From JAIBJP01 sp035601195 (GTDB lineage: Bacteria > Actinomycetota > Thermoleophilia > Gaiellales > Gaiellaceae): a DNA stretch of 10,275 nucleotides. The stretch spans positions 1-10,275 of the forward strand of contig DATNOU010000170.1 of the NCBI GenBank assembly GCA_035601195.1. The letters are read 5' to 3'. Both the position numbers and the translations under genes were made by a program. The notes under the pieces were generated by a model. The model did no database searches. It was not told the DNA's origin and saw nothing but the letters and a program-made list of their open reading frames with translations. This document shows positions 5,907-10,275 of the stretch, piece by piece (position 1 is the stretch's first letter; each line of letters opens with the position of its first letter).

Positions 5907-7302
5907 GTGGGAGCCAGTCATCGGGCTGGAGATCCACGTCCAGCTGAAGACGCGGACGAAGATGTTCTGCCGCTGCGAGAACGTCTGGGGCGAGGAGGAG
6001 AACACTCGCACTTGCCCGACTTGCCTCGCCCATCCTGGAACCCTTCCCGTCGCGAACAAGACCGCCATCGAATGGGCGATCAAGCTCGGCCTCGCGCTCG
6101 ACTGCGAGATCGCGCCGCGGGCCCTTTTCCACCGCAAGCACTACTTCTATCCCGATCTCCCCAAGGGCTACCAGATCTCCCAGTACGACATCCCGCTCGC
6201 CTCCGGCGGCCGGTTCGCACTCCCGACGGCGGAGGGCGACCGCGAGATCGGGATCTTCCGCGCCCACCTGGAGGAGGACGCAGCGAAGACGATCCACGTC
6301 GGCGGCGCCGCCGGTCGCATCGCGGGAGCCGAGTACTCGCTCGTCGACTTCAACCGCGGCGGAACGCCCCTCGTCGAAGTGGTCAGCGAGCCGGACGTGC
6401 GCTCCCCGGACGAGGCTCGCCGCTTTCTCCAGCTCCTCCGCCGGACCGTCGTCGAGCTGGGGATCTCGGACGCGGAGATGGAGAAGGGCTCGCTCCGCTG
6501 CGACGCCAACGTCTCCCTGCGCGAAGTGGGCGAGAGCGGTTTCCGTACGAAGACCGAGCTCAAGAACATGAACTCGTTCAAGTTCGTCGCCGACGGCATC
6601 GCGGCCGAGCTGGAGCGTCAAAAAGAGGTGTACGAGAGCGGCGGCGAGGTCGTCCAGGAGACCCTGCACTACGACCCGTCGACGGGGTCGGTCGCGCCGC
6701 TCCGGTCGAAGGAGTACGCAGACGACTACCGCTACTTCCCCGAGCCCGACCTCGTGCCCGTGGAGCCTCCGGCCGGGATGGTGGAGGCCGCCCGGGCCGA
6801 GATCGGCGAGCTTCCTGCGGCGCGGATCCGACGCCTCGAGGCCGAGGTCGGGTTCGACCTCGCCGAAGGGCTCGTCTCGGGTGGCCGTGACCGTCTCTTC
6901 GAGGAAGTGCCGGGCGACAGGCGCGCGGTCGCGAACGTCCTGATGAACCAGTTCGCGGCTCTGAGTATCGACCCCGCTCAGGTGAACCCCGCCGAGCTGG
7001 GGAAGCTGATCGCCGCACGCGAGACCATCCCGCGGGCAACGTTCGACGAGGCGCTCGCCGCGAGCGGGAACGGCGACTTCTCAGCCGAGCGCTACCTGGG
7101 CGAGGCCACGATCAGCGACGCGTCGGAGCTCGACCCTGTGATCGCCCGCGTCATAGCCGCGAACGAGGCCCAAGTCGCGTCCTTCAAGGCCGGCAAGGAG
7201 GGCGTGCTCGGCTACCTCGTCGGCCAGGTGATGCGCGAGACCCAGGGCAAGGCGAACCCGAAAGTCGTCAACGAGCGGCTGCGGGAGAAGCTGAGCTCCT
7301 GA
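5899..7302 (+). CDS. gatB: Asp-tRNA(Asn)/Glu-tRNA(Gln) amidotransferase subunit B
   Basis: A 467-residue GatB, the kinase/transamidase subunit that phosphorylates the misacylated tRNA-bound Glu or Asp and amidates it with ammonia from GatA. IGLEIHVQL is at residues 8-16. A zinc site is formed by C24-x-C26 and C39-x2-C42, followed by HPGTLP. The active-site block HYFYPDLPKGYQISQ covers 81-95. LEEDAAK, DFNRGGTPL and TELKNMNSF follow. Roughly the last 140 residues form the helical tail domain that grips the tRNA elbow, ending in the GQVMRETQGKANP motif. It starts at ATG 5899 inside the gatA 3' end. Its last 35 nt overlap the 3' end of an opposing membrane-protein gene. Confidence 0.97.
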   Translation: MPEWEPVIGLEIHVQLKTRTKMFCRCENVWGEEENTRTCPTCLAHPGTLPVANKTAIEWAIKLGLALDCEIAPRALFHRKHYFYPDLPKGYQISQYDIPLASGGRFALPTAEGDREIGIFRAHLEEDAAKTIHVGGAAGRIAGAEYSLVDFNRGGTPLVEVVSEPDVRSPDEARRFLQLLRRTVVELGISDAEMEKGSLRCDANVSLREVGESGFRTKTELKNMNSFKFVADGIAAELERQKEVYESGGEVVQETLHYDPSTGSVAPLRSKEYADDYRYFPEPDLVPVEPPAGMVEAARAEIGELPAARIRRLEAEVGFDLAEGLVSGGRDRLFEEVPGDRRAVANVLMNQFAALSIDPAQVNPAELGKLIAARETIPRATFDEALAASGNGDFSAERYLGEATISDASELDPVIARVIAANEAQVASFKAGKEGVLGYLVGQVMRETQGKANPKVVNERLREKLSS

Positions 7303-7866
7303 CCGGCCAAAGAACCGTCGCGATCAGGATGGTTGCGACGACGGAGCCGCCCAGACCAAGGGCGAGGTCACCGAGGGTGTCCGTGTAGGCAGTCCGGAAC
7401 TCTTCCTCGTTGAAGCGGATGAAGGTCAGGTACTCGCCGAACTCCCAGAGCAGAGCTGTAACGGCGCCGAACCCGATCGCGAGGGCGGCGGCCTCGAGCC
7501 GCCCGATCGGGAGCCGGATCAGAAGCTGGCCGAACGCGGCGACGAGGATTCCCCAATTGACGAAATGGTTCGCATCGTCCCACCAGCCGATCGTGTCGTA
7601 GAGATCGGCAGTGTTCCCGCTCACGTCGATCAGGAAGGGCAGCGTCCAGAGGATGTCGAGGGCGTAGGGAAACTGGATACGTCGCCGCCGGCGCAGCAGC
7701 CACCAGATGGCCGGGACGAGGAGGACGGCGATGGGATAGGCGATCGCCCTTCCTGGAACGCCTTGCCCTCGAACTGCGGCAGGTCTGGCCAGGCCACAGC
7801 GACGGCCAACTGGCCGATCAGCGCTGCCTTGATTGCCACGTCGATCCAGAAAGCTGGGCGCACCAT
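7268..7866 (-). pseudogene. YjdF/DUF2238-like membrane protein, frameshifted
   Basis: Two minus-strand frames together encode one membrane protein of about 199 residues. The first, from ATG 7866, reads through a hydrophobic helix (AIKAALIGQLAVAVAW) to about EGKAFQ. The second continues from about AIAYPIAVLLVPAIWWLL to the TGA at 7268. It contains a further 3-4 helices and a motif set typical of YjdF-type proteins: an Asn-x-x-x-LYD segment, WWDDANHFVNWG, LLWEFGEYL and a C-terminal DTLGDLALGLGG. The frames join if one base is restored near 7747-7753, next to short runs of G on the coding strand. Total length (599 nt) is one short of a multiple of three. Either the gene is broken or the sequence has an error; no classical slippery heptamer is seen. 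Its function is not established in the family. Its 3' end overlaps gatB by 35 nt, and it diverges from the lipoprotein gene. Confidence 0.75.
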
Positions 7867-7930
7867 TGGGCAAATGGTCTCCCCCGTTCGGGCTTATGGC
7901 AAGAGACGCAGCGCCGATATCGGGAGGGCC

Positions 7931-8809
7931 GTGCGCCGGTTCATCTCCGCCATTGCCTTCCTGGCCGCGCTCCTCGTCGTGCTCGGAGCCGCCGGCTGCG
8001 GCGAGCGCTTCGAGCGCGAGCCCGGAAACGCTCCTCCCTCCGCCGATCTGGCCGCCGATGCGCTCGCGGCGCTCGAGGCCGCAGGCAGCGCGCATTTCGT
8101 CGTCGACCTGAGAAGCGGCTCGGCCGAAAGCCAAGTCCCCTTCCAGATCTCGCTCCACTTCGAGGGCGACGCCTCGAAGGACGCGCTCGACGCCGAAGGG
8201 TCGGTCAGCTTCGGCGCCGGCTCGCTCCGCGGGCGGGTCCTGGTGGGCGAGCACGACTTCTTCGTCCAGTTCATGGATCAGTGGTACGGCGAGCATCAGG
8301 GTCTCGTCGAGATGCTGAAGGAGGCGAAGACGGACCGCGACGGCGGGGTCTGGGACGAGCTCGCAACGCCCGAAGGCCTCCGCCGCAACTTCGACCAGCT
8401 CTTCGACGGCGAGGTGAAGGAGGGCCCCGCGGTCGAAGGCGGCCCGGCGACCTGGCAGTTCGAAGGCCGGCTCGACCCGGAGGGCGTGATCGAGTTCGCC
8501 AAGCGGTTCGATGCTCAACCGACCGACCGCGAAGAGGAGATGTTCGCCAAGGTGGCCGAAGCGACGAAGTTCCTCCTCGTCGTTCGGCAAGACGACCAGC
8601 TTCCGCGGCGACTCGAGGTCTCGGTGAACCTCTCCGCCGAAGATTTGAAGGAGATGCAGGCGAGCGGGGTCAGCCGCTTCGACGGCGCCGAGAACTTCAC
8701 CGCCACGCTCGAGCTCTCCGAGTTCGGCAAGCAGGTGGAGATCCACCCGCCCGCCGACTTCAAGCCGCTCGACGCGCTCTTCGAGCAGCTTTTCTCGGGC
8801 TTCGGATAA
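7931..8809 (+). CDS. Secreted lipoprotein, LppX/LolA-like
   Basis: A 292-residue predicted lipoprotein. It begins with a signal peptide: two Arg, a hydrophobic stretch (residues 4-18) and the lipobox LGAAGC with the lipidated Cys at position 23. The mature part is acidic, with alternating beta strands and short helices, a conserved-looking AGSAHFVVDL at its start and ELSEFGKQVEIHPPADFKPL near its end. This layout resembles the LppX/LprG and LolA fold that binds lipid or hydrophobic ligands outside the membrane. That is inference from pattern, not a confirmed family match. GTG at 7931 is chosen because it gives a proper signal peptide and has GGGAGGG (7922-7928) close upstream, though only 2 nt away. 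ATG at 7874 would place extra charged residues before it. The last 50 nt overlap the opposing membrane-protein gene. Confidence 0.85.
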   Translation: MRRFISAIAFLAALLVVLGAAGCGERFEREPGNAPPSADLAADALAALEAAGSAHFVVDLRSGSAESQVPFQISLHFEGDASKDALDAEGSVSFGAGSLRGRVLVGEHDFFVQFMDQWYGEHQGLVEMLKEAKTDRDGGVWDELATPEGLRRNFDQLFDGEVKEGPAVEGGPATWQFEGRLDPEGVIEFAKRFDAQPTDREEEMFAKVAEATKFLLVVRQDDQLPRRLEVSVNLSAEDLKEMQASGVSRFDGAENFTATLELSEFGKQVEIHPPADFKPLDALFEQLFSGFG

Positions 8810-9437
8810 GCCGCACCGATTCCCCGCTGGCGAAGAGGAAGCCCCCGTAGAGAAGGGCTGCGCCTCCTGCGATGAAGGCCGCCGTCCCGGCTGCGCCCAG
8901 CCCGGCCAGGGCGCTGCCGACGGCTGCCACGGCTACCCCGGCCAGGAGGAGGGTGTTTCCGAGCGGGCGGCGCCTCAGCGTCAGCGCCGCGACCACGACG
9001 ACCGCGAGCGTTCCGAGCGAATTTCCGAGGAGGGCGACGAGTCGCGCCGGCATGAAGTCGAGATGGCTCTGGGCCTCGGGAATGGACGTCCCGCTCACGC
9101 TTGCCGTCAAGGGGACGGCGACCATGATCCCGATTGCCAGGCCCGCATACGCGAACGCGAGCGGCCCGGCCCAGCGGTAGCCGCGAAGCAGGAGCGACCC
9201 CGCTCCCAGAAGCGGCGCTGTGAGCAGCCCTCCCGCGAGGTAGTAGACCCGGAACGCGCGGTCGTCCCATCCGGCAGCGGCACCCCACGCCAGCGCGGCC
9301 GACGCGATCGCATAGGCGAGCAGCGACGCCGACCAGGCGGCGAGCTGCGGCGCCCGCCTGGCGCGAAAGCGGGCTGCCAGATCGCCGGCGAGACGGAGCG
9401 CCAGCAGGGCCGCGGCGAAGGCGAGCAGTGCTTCCAC
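8760..9437 (-). CDS. Seven-helix integral membrane protein, unknown function
   Basis: A 225-residue Ala/Leu/Gly-rich protein with about seven predicted membrane helices near residues 1-20, 32-55, 66-84, 90-112, 133-152, 158-178 and 181-199. A loop with SGTSIPEAQSHLDFMPARL lies between helices four and five, and a very basic tail (RSPRKAARRARRA) should be cytoplasmic. I do not recognise the family. The start is GTG at 9437. A GAGG sits 12 nt upstream, too far for a good ribosome binding site. CATAAT on the minus strand (9487-9482) could be a -10 box, but no -35 box is evident. The 3' end runs 50 nt into the lipoprotein gene in the opposite direction, so both share their terminal DNA. Confidence 0.8.
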   Translation of the reverse strand: MEALLAFAAALLALRLAGDLAARFRARRAPQLAAWSASLLAYAIASAALAWGAAAGWDDRAFRVYYLAGGLLTAPLLGAGSLLLRGYRWAGPLAFAYAGLAIGIMVAVPLTASVSGTSIPEAQSHLDFMPARLVALLGNSLGTLAVVVVAALTLRRRPLGNTLLLAGVAVAAVGSALAGLGAAGTAAFIAGGAALLYGGFLFASGESVRLIRSPRKAARRARRAA

Positions 9438-9624
9438 GGCGTCAGTTAACCTCAGCCCAGGTAAACAGCGGAGCGGACGTGATTATGCGACGCGCGCAGT
9501 GTGGCTTCGGACGCGGTCGGGCGTGCCATTCGGTCGTCTCGGCTGGCAACGCAAACGCCCGCCTGCAACCCGCTTGCAACCTTGACGCTCCCGCGCCGAC
9601 TGACGTTGGCTTGCCCGGCTGTTG
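9438..9624. other. Gene-free stretch
   Basis: No convincing gene here. Frames on both strands are short and lack known motifs. The only pattern noticed is a short direct repeat of TGCAACC near 9563-9581. It separates two minus-strand membrane-protein genes and may hold the promoter of the first. Confidence 0.5.
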
Positions 9625-9992
9625 TCAGTTGCGCTTGCTCGGCGGCGCCATCTGGCCGCCGCCTAGAACGCTGCGCTTCCACCACAGGCTCCAGAACACA
9701 CCGAGTGTCCACAAGCTCAACGTCCACGGTACCCAGACCGTGAACATCGTCGGGTCCATCCAGCGGCCTCGATAGTCGCTGCATTCGAAGCAGTCAAGGT
9801 CTGAGTTTGGCGCATTGACGTACGGCGCATCGAGATACCAGATCGCAAGCCCGCCGGGGTCAGCAGGCCTCCTAGAGCGAGCGCCAGGATCACGCCTCGC
9901 CAACCTCGAACGAGCCAATAGCCAAACGCTCCGCCTGCCACCAACGGCCCCATCAGGACGATGACCGTCAGCAGAAAATCAGGTGCTGACAT
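9625..9992 (-). pseudogene. Small three-helix membrane protein, frameshifted
   Basis: Two overlapping minus-strand frames make one sensible protein of about 122 residues if a single base is restored near 9850-9859, beside runs CCCC/GGG on the coding strand. The first frame, from ATG 9992, gives two hydrophobic helices (about residues 5-22 and 33-46), ending near GGLLTPAG. The second frame continues with LAIWYLDAPYVN, then an exposed loop with CFECSDYRGRWMDP (a Cys-x2-Cys pair), then a third Trp-rich helix (WVPWTLSLWTLGVFWSLWW) and a basic tail. The 368-nt span is one base short of a whole number of codons. A TTG at 9998 could also start it. There is no Shine-Dalgarno sequence; TAAGCT just upstream suggests a leaderless mRNA. 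The family is not recognised. The break may be real decay or a sequencing error. Confidence 0.6.
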
Positions 9993-9998
9993 CGGCAA

Positions 9999-10027
9999 AG
10001 CTTAGGCAAGCGTCTCGCCAATCGAAA
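9999..10027 (-). promoter_or_regulatory. Candidate promoter of the small membrane-protein gene
   Basis: On the minus strand TAAGCT (10004-9999) fits the TANNNT -10 form and ends 6 nt before ATG 9992. TTTCGA (10027-10022) is 17 bp further upstream and is a poor -35 box. It lies between two copies of an 8-bp direct repeat. Confidence 0.3.
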
Positions 10028-10035
10028 CGCCAATC
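10016..10035. repeat. Tandem 8-bp direct repeat
   Basis: CGCCAATC occurs at 10016-10023 and again at 10028-10035, with a 12-bp period. The copies flank the candidate -35 box of the neighbouring minus-strand gene, so an operator is possible. Chance cannot be excluded for two short copies. Confidence 0.5.
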
Positions 10036-10044
10036 CCTCAGCTA

Positions 10045-10094
10045 GAGCGGCACGGAACTTCTTTCGCGTCGGTCGGAAAGGTCATGTGCCGCTC
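10045..10094. repeat. Two-tier inverted repeat
   Basis: GAGCGGCAC (10045-10053) and GTGCCGCTC (10086-10094) are perfect 9-bp complements. Nested inside, CTTTC (10061-10065) pairs with GAAAG (10076-10080). As RNA or single-stranded DNA this would be a long hairpin with two internal loops. It sits 12 nt before the first GGGGTCAGACCCC palindrome and lies in no gene. Confidence 0.6.
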
Positions 10095-10106
10095 AGCGAT
10101 CACGTC

Positions 10107-10119
10107 GGGGTCAGACCCC
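10107..10119. repeat. Palindromic repeat GGGGTCAGACCCC, copy 1
   Basis: Two perfect 6-bp arms around a single central base. It is flanked by direct CACGTC repeats at 10101-10106 and 10122-10127. The same 13-mer recurs at 10211. Short GC-rich palindromes repeated in non-coding DNA are typical of REP-type elements. Confidence 0.65.
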
Positions 10120-10210
10120 ACCACGTCCAAAAACAACAAGTCTGGACTCGGTTTGCAGGGGCTTTTCAGCACCCCCGTCGTGTGCAGACAGGGCTGAAGC
10201 GGCCACGGGA

Positions 10211-10223
10211 GGGGTCAGACCCC
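10211..10223. repeat. Palindromic repeat GGGGTCAGACCCC, copy 2
   Basis: Identical to the copy at 10107 and 104 bp from it, start to start. It is followed at once by a second hairpin (10226-10240). Copies of the same 13-mer this close are very unlikely by chance. Confidence 0.65.
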
Positions 10224-10225
10224 GG

Positions 10226-10240
10226 TGTCTCGAAGAGACA
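10226..10240. repeat. Hairpin next to palindrome copy 2
   Basis: TGTCTC (10226-10231) and GAGACA (10235-10240) are perfect 6-bp arms around a GAA loop. Together with the adjacent palindrome it forms a double hairpin. It could end transcription of a minus-strand gene entering from the right edge, or be part of a REP-like element. Confidence 0.5.
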
Positions 10241-10275
10241 AGCATCAGGCCTCCCGGTCGTAGTCGATCGAGTCG

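Noticed and set aside
7867..8746. Open minus-strand frame upstream of the YjdF-like gene
   Set aside because: It runs antisense through the lipoprotein gene and has shadow composition; the real N-terminus is in the neighbouring frame starting at 7866.
9641..9663. GGCGGC / GCCGCC inverted repeat as a terminator
   Set aside because: It lies inside the coding end of the small membrane protein and has no T-run; such repeats are frequent in GC-rich coding DNA.
1..10275. tRNA genes, rRNA, CRISPR arrays, riboswitches
   Set aside because: No cloverleaf, CCA-type end, regularly spaced repeat array or recognisable riboswitch core was found by eye on either strand.

Overview
The window is GC-rich, dense bacterial chromosome with short or overlapping gene boundaries and several TTG, GTG and apparent CTG starts. 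Gene content and codon use suggest a high-GC actinomycete-like bacterium, possibly of the Thermoleophilia type. That placement is inference from style; nothing in the window fixes the taxon.

Left part (1-2861, minus strand). Four genes read right to left: an R2/ferritin-like di-iron protein, a divergent HMG-CoA reductase, a hot-dog fold thioesterase of the PaaI type, and a small Cys/His protein. The first two overlap by 4 nt, with an apparent CTG start. This set is the most unusual part of the window. No other mevalonate-pathway gene is seen, and the reductase keeps the catalytic Glu/Lys/Asp/His quartet but has changes at other active-site positions. I suggest a small acyl-CoA or lipid-modifying operon of unknown substrate.

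Centre (2888-7302, plus strand). This part is housekeeping: folD (one-carbon metabolism), a cold-shock protein with a TTG start, strong ribosome binding site and clear terminator, and then gatC, gatA and gatB, which encode the tRNA-dependent amidotransferase. folD is divergent from the di-iron gene, with only 26 bp between the two starts.

Right part (7268-9998). Alternating convergent and divergent genes for envelope proteins: a YjdF/DUF2238-like membrane protein (frameshifted), a secreted lipoprotein of LppX/LolA character, a seven-helix membrane protein, and a small three-helix membrane protein (frameshifted). Two convergent pairs overlap at their 3' ends by 35 and 50 bp. Each frameshifted gene lacks exactly one base beside a run of G or C, so sequencing error must be weighed against real decay.

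Right edge (9999-10275). No complete gene. It holds a tandem 8-bp repeat around a possible promoter, a long two-tier inverted repeat, and two identical 13-nt palindromes (GGGGTCAGACCCC) 104 bp apart, the second followed by another hairpin. This looks like a REP-type or mobile-element-derived region. No tRNA, rRNA, CRISPR array or transposase gene was seen.
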